From Thiotrichales bacterium (GTDB lineage Bacteria > Pseudomonadota > Gammaproteobacteria > Francisellales > CACEW01), in NCBI GenBank assembly GCA_947478525.1, contig CANJVU010000013.1, forward strand, positions 1 to 57,229: a stretch of DNA of 57,229 bases. Direction: 5' to 3'. The position numbers were made by a program, and so were the translations under genes. Positions within the stretch are counted from its first letter, which is position 1; every line of letters starts with the position of its first letter. Under the pieces are notes generated by a model. The model did not search any database. It was not told the DNA's origin and worked only from the letters and a program-made list of their open reading frames with translations. Of this stretch, positions 8,347 through 16,337 are shown in pieces.

Positions 8347-9213
8347 ATGCTGAAACGAATTGGGGTGGTCGTGTTAGTGGCTTTACTGGCAGGATGTAGT
8401 GCTAACGTCAAGAGCGCGCATGATAGCACGCCCATGGCTCTTTGGGCGCCACTTAAACCCGCAGCGGTAGATGCTAAAACCATTAACGCCTGGATGCACA
8501 ATCCACGCTGTGATTATTCACAATACCCCTTGGATAAGGGTCAGTATCTGCCCGGTGTTTGTGTGAAATCATGGGTGTTGAGCGTGGCGCATTTGATTTA
8601 CCAACAACAATTTGATCAATTAAATACCTATGTTAATGCTGCCGGATTGGCCAGCATGGATCTATTGCGTCAATCGCCCGGGTTTCAATCAACCGTCGTG
8701 GGTAAAGTGACACTGGTGGGTGAGCCACTGATGGTGAATCAAGGTGTGAGTGATGAGGGTGTTTATACCTGGGTGATGAAGTTGCCTATTGCAGTGACGA
8801 TTCCTGCTAAAGGTAAGTCCTCAGCATTGCAGTTGCCACAAATATTGGTGATTGGCTTTGAGCGCAATCACACGTCAACAAGCAATGGATTAGAAATAAC
8901 CAATCTGCAGTTGCGTCCTATTGGGTTGCAACGATTGCATCATTACTGTCGCCAGGCAATGGCGCCCTATATTCCCGTAAGTCAGTTGTACGTTGATCCG
9001 TATTCTAAACCGATTTATTTTGATAACCCGGTGCCCGCGCAGGTGGAAATTTCCAAAGGTAACCAGCATTTATTCTCGCAGTGGTTGCCCGCAGGCCCTC
9101 AAGCCATCAGTACGGAGAGCTTCCCCGTTGGACGTTACTCGGTAACGATTACGATGTCGGGTAATGATGGTAATTTCTTGCGTCAATATGTTCAGGTAAT
9201 TAACAAGCGTTAA
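8347..9213 (+). CDS. Lipoprotein with DotI/IcmL-like domain
   Basis: 288 residues. A lipoprotein signal peptide ends at L-A-G-C17, so the mature protein is probably anchored in a membrane facing the periplasm. Residues about 72-190 resemble the periplasmic domain of DotI/IcmL, an inner-membrane component of the type IVB (Dot/Icm) system: a WVLSVAHLIYQQQFDQL helix, a FQSTVVGKVTLVGEPLMV strand pair, then GVYTWVMKLPIAVT. Residues about 228-288 form a separate beta domain (VEISKGNQHLFSQWLPAGPQ, then FPVGRYSVTITM) that reads like the small terminal domains of alternate-chaperone fimbrial ushers. DotI itself has a transmembrane anchor, not a lipobox, so this is a relative and not DotI. Its 3' end overlaps rsmJ convergently by 14 bases. 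Function unknown. Confidence 0.6.
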   Translation: MLKRIGVVVLVALLAGCSANVKSAHDSTPMALWAPLKPAAVDAKTINAWMHNPRCDYSQYPLDKGQYLPGVCVKSWVLSVAHLIYQQQFDQLNTYVNAAGLASMDLLRQSPGFQSTVVGKVTLVGEPLMVNQGVSDEGVYTWVMKLPIAVTIPAKGKSSALQLPQILVIGFERNHTSTSNGLEITNLQLRPIGLQRLHHYCRQAMAPYIPVSQLYVDPYSKPIYFDNPVPAQVEISKGNQHLFSQWLPAGPQAISTESFPVGRYSVTITMSGNDGNFLRQYVQVINKR

Positions 9214-9871
9214 GGTAAATATCAAACCGATTGCGTTCGCCGATCAATTGCCAGGAAGGTTTCTCGTGGGTTAAGGTCGGCGCAATTCGCGGTCTTTTGA
9301 CTACGATTTTGGGTGCGCATTGTCGTGCGATATCTAATAATTTACCGGCATCTTCATCGCTGCCAGCCAAGGCTTTTAAGATGCGTAGCTCTTGTTTTAC
9401 CAGTGCAGACTTCTGGCGCTCTGGAAACATGGGGTCAAGGTAAATGACATCGGGATGATACTGCGCTGCGAGTGCAGGGAGTTGTTCAATGGCGTTGCCC
9501 GTTATTAATGTCATTCGTTCAATAATCGCCTGTAGCTCTGCTATGGGTTTGGCTCTATTGAGGGCATCTTGTAACAGTGGTGCCAACAATGGGTGGCGTT
9601 CAATGGCAATGACATGACATCCCAGGCTCGCCAATACAAAGCTGTCGCGACCCATGCCCGCTGTGGCATCAATCACCGTAGGAGGGTGGTCATATTTTTT
9701 AATGCCAATCGCTTTGGCAATGGGTTGGCCATTACCACCTCCATGCAGTCGGCGATACTGATGTTCGCCACTGTTGAAATCAATGAATAATTTTTGATGT
9801 TTGTCCTGTGAGTCTTGTAATATCAAGCCTTCGGCGGTATTTAGTAGCTGCCAGAAAGTGTCTGTGGTCAT
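9200..9871 (-). CDS. rsmJ: 16S rRNA (guanine-1516-N2)-methyltransferase
   Basis: SAM-dependent methyltransferase of the small ribosomal subunit (YhiQ family). 223 residues, close to the usual 250. The SAM-binding motif I is VIDATAGMGRDSFVLASLG, followed by an acidic VIAIERHP strand end. The catalytic region is VIYLDPMFPERQKSALVKQE, a very characteristic RsmJ segment. Single gene, convergent with the lipoprotein gene (14-base overlap) and divergent from rpmE. Confidence 0.93.
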   Translation of the reverse strand: MTTDTFWQLLNTAEGLILQDSQDKHQKLFIDFNSGEHQYRRLHGGGNGQPIAKAIGIKKYDHPPTVIDATAGMGRDSFVLASLGCHVIAIERHPLLAPLLQDALNRAKPIAELQAIIERMTLITGNAIEQLPALAAQYHPDVIYLDPMFPERQKSALVKQELRILKALAGSDEDAGKLLDIARQCAPKIVVKRPRIAPTLTHEKPSWQLIGERNRFDIYLNAC

Positions 9872-9932
9872 GGTTTAATGAGGTTTTTACGTTAATTCTG
9901 ACGATTGTATCAGATTTTTATGCATTTGACCG

Positions 9933-9961
9933 TTGCACTTTACGAAAAAGCTCTGTAAAAT
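9933..9961 (+). promoter_or_regulatory. Promoter of rpmE
   Basis: TTGCAC (9933-9938) and TAAAAT (9956-9961) with a 17-base spacer; the start of transcription would lie about 30 bases before the rpmE ATG. Confidence 0.5.
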
Positions 9962-9997
9962 GGCGCATCATTTTAACTGAGACATGGAATACACGTT

Positions 9998-10240
9998 ATG
10001 CAAGATACCATTCACCCTGCCTATCAAGAAGTTACCGTTGCCTGTAGTTGTGGTAATACCTTTCAAACTCGTTCCGCTTTGAACAAAGCAATTAACTTGG
10101 ACGTGTGTTCGAAGTGTCATCCCTTCTATACTGGCCAACAAAAAATGATCGATACCGAGGGTCGTGTTGACGGCTTCCGTAAGAAATTTGCTAACTTTGG
10201 CAATCGTATGGCGCAACGCAAAACCACGACTGCTCAATAG
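9998..10240 (+). CDS. rpmE: 50S ribosomal protein L31, zinc form
   Basis: 80 residues, beginning with the family pattern MQDTIHPAYQEVTVACSCGN. The four zinc ligands C16, C18, C37 and C40 (CSC and CSKC, followed by HPFYTG) are present, so this is the zinc-containing C+ type, normally used under zinc-replete conditions. A basic C-terminal tail (RVDGFRKKFANFGNR) contacts rRNA. Monocistronic, with its own promoter and a hairpin terminator. Confidence 0.97.
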   Translation: MQDTIHPAYQEVTVACSCGNTFQTRSALNKAINLDVCSKCHPFYTGQQKMIDTEGRVDGFRKKFANFGNRMAQRKTTTAQ

Positions 10241-10261
10241 TTAAAATTATTCAGTGATTCA

Positions 10262-10290
10262 AAAAGGCTGCCTAACGGTGGCCTTTTTTT
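10262..10290. terminator. Bidirectional terminator between rpmE and cca
   Basis: AAAAGGCTGCC, loop TAAC, then GGTGGCCTTTTTTT: a 9-pair stem with two G-T wobbles and a T run. On the minus strand the same hairpin is followed by TTTTT, so it can also end the miaB-cca operon. Confidence 0.7.
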
Positions 10291-10324
10291 GTAGGGTGGA
10301 TTAGCCCAACGGGCGTAATCCACC
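10291..10324 (-). repeat. REP-like palindromic element, copy 1
   Basis: On the minus strand this is GGTGGATTA, C, GCCC, GTT, GGGC, TAATCCACC, then CTAC: a long hairpin with one bulged C. The same element recurs at 22127-22161 in the opposite orientation with a different but still paired inner stem. Copy 1 supplies the last codons and stop of cca (TAA at 10303-10301), so the cca C-terminus is partly encoded by the repeat. Confidence 0.7.
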
Positions 10325-11368
10325 GATTAAGGCGATTCTTTTTTCACGAATCTTTTCTGCTTTTTCTCTATCTGACAAGGAGTGCTGCATTATCTCCGAT
10401 AAATCCAACTGCAACAATTGTTGTTGCAGTTTTTGCAAAAACGCTATTACAGGATAGGAGTTGCTTTGCTGCATCGCTTGGCAAGTCAGCAATAATTGCT
10501 CAAACCGTTGCGGACGTCTTAGCCCGTCGGTATTCATGATTAGTGACAGCAGAGCAGTGGCATCCAGAGACAATGCTTGATTTATTTGATCATGAAACCG
10601 ATGCGTCAATTGCGCCAACGCTTTATAATTGTTAGGTACTTTCAGGCATTCTGGGTCTTCATACATGGCCGCGGCAAAGCGAATCTCAGTATCTGTAGTT
10701 AATACCGTTGCTGCTTGTAATGCTATAACGCCATTATGCAATTTTGGAAAGAGTATCCGATCTGCACCACAGCTGGCCAAGGTCTCAAAAAATAACACCG
10801 GATTGGGGCTTGCCAATGCTTTATGTAATTCTCCCCAGACCCGCTCGGCAGAAAGCGTTTGCAATTCGCCAGCGGTTACCATCGATTGCATGAGCGCAGT
10901 GGTTTCTGGTGCTACGGTAAAATCATAGGCTGCCAATTGAGCGCGCAAACGGGCGACGCGTAGGATGCGTAAAGGATCTTCCATAAATGCCGGCGCAACG
11001 TGGCGTAAGATACGTTGTTGCAAATCACGCTGGCCATCGCAGGGATCAATTAAAGTTCCCGTTTCATCCATGGCAATGGCATTGATGGTTAAATCACGCC
11101 GTTGTAAATCTTGTTCCAGCGTTACGGTTTTATTGCTGTCGCAGGTGAACCCGGTATGACCGGTTGCTACTTTACGTTCAATGCGTGCTAATGCATATTC
11201 TTCATGGGTTTGTGGATGTAGAAAAACGGGGAATGATTTGCCAACCGGCGTATATCCTTGGTCCAGTAGATCTTTAGGGTCAGCGCCGACCACTACCCAG
11301 TCACGCTCATGCGCGGGGCGATGCAGCAGTTGATCGCGGACATAACCGCCTACCAGGTAAGTTTTCAT
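10301..11368 (-). CDS. cca: CCA tRNA nucleotidyltransferase
   Basis: Adds or repairs the 3'-CCA end of tRNA. 355 residues from ATG 11368, chosen because MKTYLVGGYVRDQLL is the canonical class II N-terminus and this ATG overlaps the lnt stop as ATGA; an upstream in-frame start at 11413 would lie inside lnt. Motifs: LVGGYVRDQLL, DLQRRDLTINAIAMD, the neck FMEDPLRILRVARLRAQL and ERVWGEL. E. coli Cca has a C-terminal HD phosphohydrolase domain (412 residues); no HD motif is visible here and the protein is shorter, so it probably only adds CCA. The last residues lie in a palindromic repeat. Confidence 0.93.
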   Translation of the reverse strand: MKTYLVGGYVRDQLLHRPAHERDWVVVGADPKDLLDQGYTPVGKSFPVFLHPQTHEEYALARIERKVATGHTGFTCDSNKTVTLEQDLQRRDLTINAIAMDETGTLIDPCDGQRDLQQRILRHVAPAFMEDPLRILRVARLRAQLAAYDFTVAPETTALMQSMVTAGELQTLSAERVWGELHKALASPNPVLFFETLASCGADRILFPKLHNGVIALQAATVLTTDTEIRFAAAMYEDPECLKVPNNYKALAQLTHRFHDQINQALSLDATALLSLIMNTDGLRRPQRFEQLLLTCQAMQQSNSYPVIAFLQKLQQQLLQLDLSEIMQHSLSDREKAEKIREKRIALIGGLRPLG

Positions 11369-12840
11369 GGCCTTCTCAGCCAGGCAACCAGTAACATTAA
11401 TACAATCAGACACAATAGAGGGAACAATCCAAAATGCGACCAGGGTGTGTCGCCATTTACGGGCACAATGCTTTCTGTTAACACGGTAGTTTGGTTCATC
11501 GGTGCTTTGGCAATCACTTGACCGTGACCGTTGATGATGCCGGTTACGCCATTATTGGTGACGCGCACCACATAACGACCGGTTTCCAAGGCGCGCATTT
11601 GGTCGATTTGTTCATGCTGGAATGGACCTAGCGATCGTCCAAACCAGCCATCATCGCTGATGGTGACGATAAAATTGGCCTCTTGTAGTTGATTGCGCAC
11701 TTGTGTCGGGAAGGCACTTTCAAAACAAATAAACAGCGCAACATGCAGATTCTGCATATCCATTAAAGGTTGCACTGCAGCACCTGCAGAAAAACCACTC
11801 ATGGGGATGGTAAGAAATTCCAAGGCGTTACCAATCCAGGGCTTCAAGGGAATATATTCACCAAACGGTAGTAAGTGGTGTTTATAGTACAAGCCACGTC
11901 CATTGCCAACGACCATTGCACCATTGTAAAAATCGTTGGTGGTTTGGTTTTTAATTGGAATGCCAAATAAAATCGCGCTGTGGTGAATTTTAGCTTCTCG
12001 GTTCATGTCATCCACAAAAGGCTTGGCATCACTCAACAAGAAAGGAATCGCGCTTTCTGGCCAGAAAATAAGGGGGCTATTCCAATGTTGTTCGGTTAGG
12101 GTGGCGTATTCTGATAAGGTGGCGTCTGCTTCAGCCGGGTCCCATTTGGTTTGCTGGGGAATATTCCCCTGCACTAATGCTACGGATATTGGTTTGCTAA
12201 TGGGATGTGTCCATTGTATGGGTTTGAGTGCCATACCAATCATGGTTAGCAATAAAATGGCCAATATACACAGGTAGGCATATATGCCTTTGCAGCGAAA
12301 AAAAGTCACCATCAATGCGCTGATCAACGCAACCACTAAGCTGACCAGATAAACACTGTCGATGGGCGCGAAGCCTGCAAAAGGGCTGTTGATTTGCGAG
12401 TATCCGAGCAATAACCAGGGAACACCCGTAAATAAGTGCGCTCTCAACCATTCCGAGGTAACCCACAAAGCAGGGAATGCCAGCAGTATGGTGGTGCGAT
12501 TTTGCGGAAAAAATCGCTTGAAACAGTAACCTTGTAAAGCAGGGTAAAACGCCAAAATGGCCGCCAACAGCGCGGTAATGGCGCTGGCAACGAGTATCGA
12601 GTCACCGCCATACGTATGCATGCTGACGAATATCCAGGAGCCACCCGTAAGGGCGAAGCCAAAGCCAAATAACCATCCTCGCAATAGCGCTTGTCTGGGA
12701 GAAACATTGAGCCAGCTGGCACATAAAATCGCAGGCAATACCAAAGCCAGCCAGTATAAGTCAAAAGGGGCAAAAGCAAAGGCCATGCCCGCGCCAGCCA
12801 GTAAACACAGGAGCAGCATGCCAAAGCGTTTTAATTTCAT
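11365..12840 (-). CDS. lnt: Apolipoprotein N-acyltransferase
   Basis: Transfers the third acyl chain to the N-terminal Cys of lipoproteins in the inner membrane; it would act on the lipoproteins in this window (MltA and the IcmL-like protein). 491 residues: about seven membrane helices in the first 200 residues, then a nitrilase-like periplasmic domain with the Glu in FWPESAIPFLL, the FGEYIPLKPW segment and the catalytic Cys in LFICFESAFPTQVR. A last helix ends at residue 490. Overlaps corC at its 5' end and cca at its 3' end by 4 bases each, so the operon is tightly coupled. Confidence 0.95.
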   Translation of the reverse strand: MKLKRFGMLLLCLLAGAGMAFAFAPFDLYWLALVLPAILCASWLNVSPRQALLRGWLFGFGFALTGGSWIFVSMHTYGGDSILVASAITALLAAILAFYPALQGYCFKRFFPQNRTTILLAFPALWVTSEWLRAHLFTGVPWLLLGYSQINSPFAGFAPIDSVYLVSLVVALISALMVTFFRCKGIYAYLCILAILLLTMIGMALKPIQWTHPISKPISVALVQGNIPQQTKWDPAEADATLSEYATLTEQHWNSPLIFWPESAIPFLLSDAKPFVDDMNREAKIHHSAILFGIPIKNQTTNDFYNGAMVVGNGRGLYYKHHLLPFGEYIPLKPWIGNALEFLTIPMSGFSAGAAVQPLMDMQNLHVALFICFESAFPTQVRNQLQEANFIVTISDDGWFGRSLGPFQHEQIDQMRALETGRYVVRVTNNGVTGIINGHGQVIAKAPMNQTTVLTESIVPVNGDTPWSHFGLFPLLCLIVLMLLVAWLRRP

Positions 12841-13667
12841 GCATTAACCATCATGTTGAGTTGTTTAATGCGACGGCGATCTCCTTGTGTAACCGTAAAC
12901 TGAAAGCGTCCAATGGTAATCGATTCGCCTACAGCAGGTAAATGACCAAATTGAGTAATCACAAGACCGCCAACGGTATCAACGATTTTATCGGATAAGG
13001 TGGCTTTAAAGTGATCGTTTAATTGTTCAATCGGTGCCAACGCGCTGACCAGGTAACTGCCATTGCTTTGCAGCTGAATCCAATCTTCTTCGGCTGAATC
13101 AAATTCATCTTCAATTTCGCCAACAATTTCTTCCAACACGTCTTCAATGGTTACCAAGCCGGCAATGCCACCGTATTCATCGACCACGATGGCCAAGTGA
13201 TTTCGTGAGCTGCGGAATTCTTTGAGCAAAGCGTCCAGCCGCTTGCTTTCTGGAACAAATGTCGCAGGACGTAACAGTTCTGGCGTAATGGTGATCGGTT
13301 CATTGCGGTGTTTGACCATATGTTTAAGCAATTCCTTAGCCAGCAAAATGCCGACCACATCATCTTTATCATTGCCAATGACGGGAAAGCGCGAATGTGC
13401 CGCTTCGATAATAATCGGCAAAAATTCGTCAGAGGGTTGGTTGATTTCTACGGTGCTCATTTGTGAGCGAGGTATCATAATGTCGCGTACTTGCAATGTG
13501 GAAACGTTTAATGCGCCTTCAATCATGGCCAGTGCGCTGCTGTCGATAATTTTACGCTTGGCAGCGGCTTTTAACGTTTCCAATAATTCTTGCGTGTTAG
13601 ACGGTTCGCTGTGAAAGGAATCACTTAATCGTTCAAACCATGATTTCTGCTCTGGATCACTGCTCAT
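12837..13667 (-). CDS. corC: CorC/YbeX-type CBS-domain protein
   Basis: Cytoplasmic protein of the CorC/HlyC family, linked to magnesium/cobalt homeostasis and more recently to ribosome maturation. 276 residues: N-terminal MIEGALNVSTLQVRDIMIPRSQM, a CBS pair (about 68-190) containing HSRFPVIGNDKDDVVGILLAKELL and HLAIVVDEYGGIAGLVTIEDVLEEIVGEIEDE, and a C-terminal CorC_HlyC domain with VGGLVITQFGHLPAVGE. Sits between ybeY (14-base gap) and lnt (4-base overlap), the standard order in gammaproteobacteria. Confidence 0.93.
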   Translation of the reverse strand: MSSDPEQKSWFERLSDSFHSEPSNTQELLETLKAAAKRKIIDSSALAMIEGALNVSTLQVRDIMIPRSQMSTVEINQPSDEFLPIIIEAAHSRFPVIGNDKDDVVGILLAKELLKHMVKHRNEPITITPELLRPATFVPESKRLDALLKEFRSSRNHLAIVVDEYGGIAGLVTIEDVLEEIVGEIEDEFDSAEEDWIQLQSNGSYLVSALAPIEQLNDHFKATLSDKIVDTVGGLVITQFGHLPAVGESITIGRFQFTVTQGDRRRIKQLNMMVNA

Positions 13668-13681
13668 GAAAGGGTAGGCTC

Positions 13682-14161
13682 CTATGTTTCGTATGGGTTG
13701 GTAAATCCAAGGTTGCGCATTAACATTATTTCAATTGTTTCCATGGTTTCTGCTTCTGCTGGTTCAATATGGTCATGCCCCAACAGGTGCAAGACCCCAT
13801 GAATAATCATATGCGCCCAATGCGCGGAAGGTGATTTACGTTGTTGTTGTGCTTCGGTGTTAACGACGTCGACGCAAATAATAATATCACCCAATAAAGC
13901 AGATTGCACGTTTGCTGGTGTTTCAAACGGAAATGATAAAACATTCGTCGGACCCTTTTTGCTCCGAAACTGTTGATTCAGCTGGGTCATTTCTTCAATG
14001 CTGACCAATCGCACCGTCAATTCCGTCGTATGAGTTTGCTCATTCAACGCCAACTTTGCCCATTTTTTTATTTCTTTGTCCGTTGGAATAAAGCCAGTTA
14101 AGGCATAAGGACGTTGAATATCAACGGTTACTTTAGGTTTACGTTTGCTGGTTGATGTCAC
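13682..14161 (-). CDS. ybeY: Endoribonuclease YbeY (rRNA maturation)
   Basis: Zinc metalloprotein needed for 16S rRNA 3' maturation and ribosome quality control. 159 residues with the UPF0054 signature [11 protein letters not shown] (three His zinc ligands) and [10 protein letters not shown]. Start: the frame stays open into miaB, but GTG 14161 is preferred because CAGGAG lies 6 bases ahead and the length then matches the family (about 155). It overlaps the miaB stop by 23 bases. In E. coli a phoH-like gene (ybeZ) lies between miaB and ybeY; it is absent here. Confidence 0.93.
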   Translation of the reverse strand: MTSTSKRKPKVTVDIQRPYALTGFIPTDKEIKKWAKLALNEQTHTTELTVRLVSIEEMTQLNQQFRSKKGPTNVLSFPFETPANVQSALLGDIIICVDVVNTEAQQQRKSPSAHWAHMIIHGVLHLLGHDHIEPAEAETMETIEIMLMRNLGFTNPYET

Positions 14162-15479
14162 ATAACTCTCCTGACAACGAACTGCGAAAGGCTTCGGTAA
14201 TCTTAACTGGTACAATTTGGCCAATTAATTCGGCACTGCCTTTGAGATTAACAATACGGTTGTTCTCGGTGCGTCCGGCAATGCCGTCTCTGGTTTTTTG
14301 GGAAACGTTATCAATCAACACCATTTGCGTAGTGCCGATCATGCTGTTGGCAATGTTCATGGCTTGTTGTGCCAAGCGTTCTTGTAAGAGCGTCAGGCGT
14401 TGTTTTTTAACATCGTCCGGTGTGCTGTTGGGAAATTCTGCTGCGGGTGTGCCGGGCCGTTTGCTATAGATAAAACAAAACGACTGATCAAAGCCGACGT
14501 CAGCGACCAAATTCATGGTGTCTTCAAAATCTTTGTCGGTTTCGCCTGGGAAGCCGACAATGATATCGGTGGAGATGCAGATGTCCGGACGCACTTTACG
14601 CAGTTTACGGATTTTGCTTTTATATTCCAGTGCCGTATGGTTGCGTTTCATTGCTGCCAAAATCCGGTCGGAACCGCTTTGTACCGGTAAATGTAAATGG
14701 TTGGCTAACTTTGGCACTTCAGCATAGGCCTGAATTAAATGATCAGAAAATTCAACCGGATGTGAGGTGGAAAAACGAATCCGACCCAGGTTATCAATTG
14801 CTGAGAGATAATGAATTAACAGCGCCAAATCCGCGGTATTGCCGTCGTGCATTTTGCCGAGGTAATGGTTAACGTTTTGACCCAGCAGGGTGATTTCTTT
14901 CACGCCCTGTGCGGTGAGTTGTGCGCATTCTGCCAGCACATCATCAAACGGCCGTGAAATTTCAGTGCCGCGGGTGTAGGGCACTACACAATAGCTGCAG
15001 TATTTATCGCAGCCTTCCATAATCGATACAAACGCTTTCACGCCTTCGGCTCTGGGTTCAGGCAGGTTATCAAATTTTTCAATCGCAGGGAAAGAAATGT
15101 CCACCACGGGTTTGCGCGTAGCACGCGTGGCTTGAATCATTTCCGGTAAGCGATGGATGGTTTGCGGGCCGAGTATCATGTTGACATACGGAGCGCGTTT
15201 GATGATTTCACCACCTTCTTGTGAGGCAACGCAGCCGGCTACTCCAATCAATAAGCTGGGCTTTTTGGCTTTAAGCTTGCGCCAGCGACCGAGTTGGTCA
15301 AATACTTTCTCCTGTGCTTTTTCGCGGATCGAGCAGGTGTTTAAAATTAAAATATCTGCCTCTGCTTCGACGTCGGTTGATTGCATTTGATGATGTTCAC
15401 GCATCAGATCCGCCATTTTTTGCGAATCATACACGTTCATCTGGCAACCCAGTGTTTTGACAAAATATTTACCTGACAT
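14139..15479 (-). CDS. miaB: tRNA-2-methylthio-N6-dimethylallyladenosine synthase
   Basis: Radical-SAM enzyme that methylthiolates i6A37 in tRNAs reading UNN codons. 446 residues: the N-terminal UPF0004 domain has three cluster-ligand cysteines ([26 protein letters not shown]), the radical-SAM core has [18 protein letters not shown] (CxxxCxxC), and a C-terminal TRAM domain runs from about 380. First gene of the miaB-ybeY-corC-lnt-cca operon. The 140 bases before it hold no clear strong promoter. Confidence 0.97.
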   Translation of the reverse strand: MSGKYFVKTLGCQMNVYDSQKMADLMREHHQMQSTDVEAEADILILNTCSIREKAQEKVFDQLGRWRKLKAKKPSLLIGVAGCVASQEGGEIIKRAPYVNMILGPQTIHRLPEMIQATRATRKPVVDISFPAIEKFDNLPEPRAEGVKAFVSIMEGCDKYCSYCVVPYTRGTEISRPFDDVLAECAQLTAQGVKEITLLGQNVNHYLGKMHDGNTADLALLIHYLSAIDNLGRIRFSTSHPVEFSDHLIQAYAEVPKLANHLHLPVQSGSDRILAAMKRNHTALEYKSKIRKLRKVRPDICISTDIIVGFPGETDKDFEDTMNLVADVGFDQSFCFIYSKRPGTPAAEFPNSTPDDVKKQRLTLLQERLAQQAMNIANSMIGTTQMVLIDNVSQKTRDGIAGRTENNRIVNLKGSAELIGQIVPVKITEAFRSSLSGELCDINQQT

Positions 15480-15579
15480 GGCTTTCTCATGGTGGAGTAA
15501 TCAAAGCGTATCATAACGATTTTTACGGTAAAGTGCGAGGGCTAAAAACGGCTCGGCAAGTCTGTTGCTAAAGGGCAGG

Positions 15580-15604
15580 TTATCCCTGCATTGCACAGGG
15601 ATAA
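15580..15604. repeat. Perfect 9-bp hairpin
   Basis: TTATCCCTG and CAGGGATAA flank a 7-base loop. An A run follows it on the plus strand, so it is not a standard terminator in either direction relative to the flanking minus-strand genes. It may protect the 3' end of the SnoaL-like mRNA, whose stop codon lies 16 bases away. Confidence 0.3.
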
Positions 15605-15619
15605 AAAAAGCATCAAGGA

Positions 15620-16174
15620 TTACGCTTCACCTTGTACGGGATCGGTATCAAAGGTATAAAGCACGATTTTCCACTGTCCATTTATTTTTTCTAAAATAAA
15701 CACTTCGCGATTCATATCAAGACTGGTTTGGCCGGTTTTGATGTTTTTGACTGCAGCACCCACATGATGGTGAGTTCTGGCAAACGCCATATCACCCATG
15801 CTGGAAATGTGAATGTCGTCATAGGCAAATTCAGTAGAGAATTTTTCATTGGCAAATAACCAATTGTACAGCGCTGCTTTTTCAGCAACGGTTGTCGCGG
15901 TACGTTTGTTGTTCCACTCTGCTACGCTGCTGGGTGCAAATAATGCCAAAATAGCTTTGGTATTGCCGGTGTCCAGGCCTTGTTGGTATTGGTTCAATAT
16001 ATCATAAACTGCTTTCTGTTGTGCCGCTACCGTAGGGGTAGATGAAAAAGCAAAGCCTCCTACCGTATTGATGGTGCTCACCTTAGCTTCAGCTGCGTTA
16101 ACACAGGCGGCAACCGCCATTGAAATTGCGAATACACCCGTCATCGTGTACTTATTCAATAAACTAATTTTCAT
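15620..16174 (-). CDS. Secreted SnoaL/NTF2-like protein
   Basis: 184 residues with a signal peptide (MKISLLNKYTMTGVFAISM..., cleavage probably after NAAEA near residue 30). The rest, about 48-178, fits the SnoaL/DUF4440 cone-shaped fold: a first helix AVYDILNQYQQGLDTGNTKAILALFAP, then strands including MGDMAFARTHHHVGA and NREVFILEKINGQWKIVLYTFDTDP. These domains bind small ligands or act as small hydrolases or isomerases; no specific reaction can be named. AGGAG precedes the ATG and a good promoter lies upstream. Monocistronic. Confidence 0.7.
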   Translation of the reverse strand: MKISLLNKYTMTGVFAISMAVAACVNAAEAKVSTINTVGGFAFSSTPTVAAQQKAVYDILNQYQQGLDTGNTKAILALFAPSSVAEWNNKRTATTVAEKAALYNWLFANEKFSTEFAYDDIHISSMGDMAFARTHHHVGAAVKNIKTGQTSLDMNREVFILEKINGQWKIVLYTFDTDPVQGEA

Positions 16175-16242
16175 GAAAACTCCTGTTGGTTTTAGTTACG
16201 TATAGCGTGAAGCTTTATTCACAAAAGAATTCACGAATCAGC

Positions 16243-16270
16243 ATTATAAATAAAACTTGCTAAAATACAA
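16243..16270 (-). promoter_or_regulatory. Promoter of the SnoaL-like gene
   Basis: On the minus strand, TTGTAT (16270-16265) and TATAAT (16248-16243) with a 16-base spacer. The leader to the ATG at 16174 would be about 60 bases. Confidence 0.5.
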
Positions 16271-16337
16271 ATAAATTAACTAAAATATATTGAACACAGT
16301 ACCTGCTGTTTCAAATTAACCATAAAAGGCGTAAATT

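Noticed and set aside
14162..14224. Longer ybeY start at ATG 14224.
   Set aside because: It lies inside miaB, lacks a ribosome site and adds 21 residues absent from the family; GTG 14161 has CAGGAG at proper distance.
15580..15604. Hairpin as a transcription terminator.
   Set aside because: Neither strand has a T run after the stem in the direction of the neighbouring genes; kept only as a hairpin.
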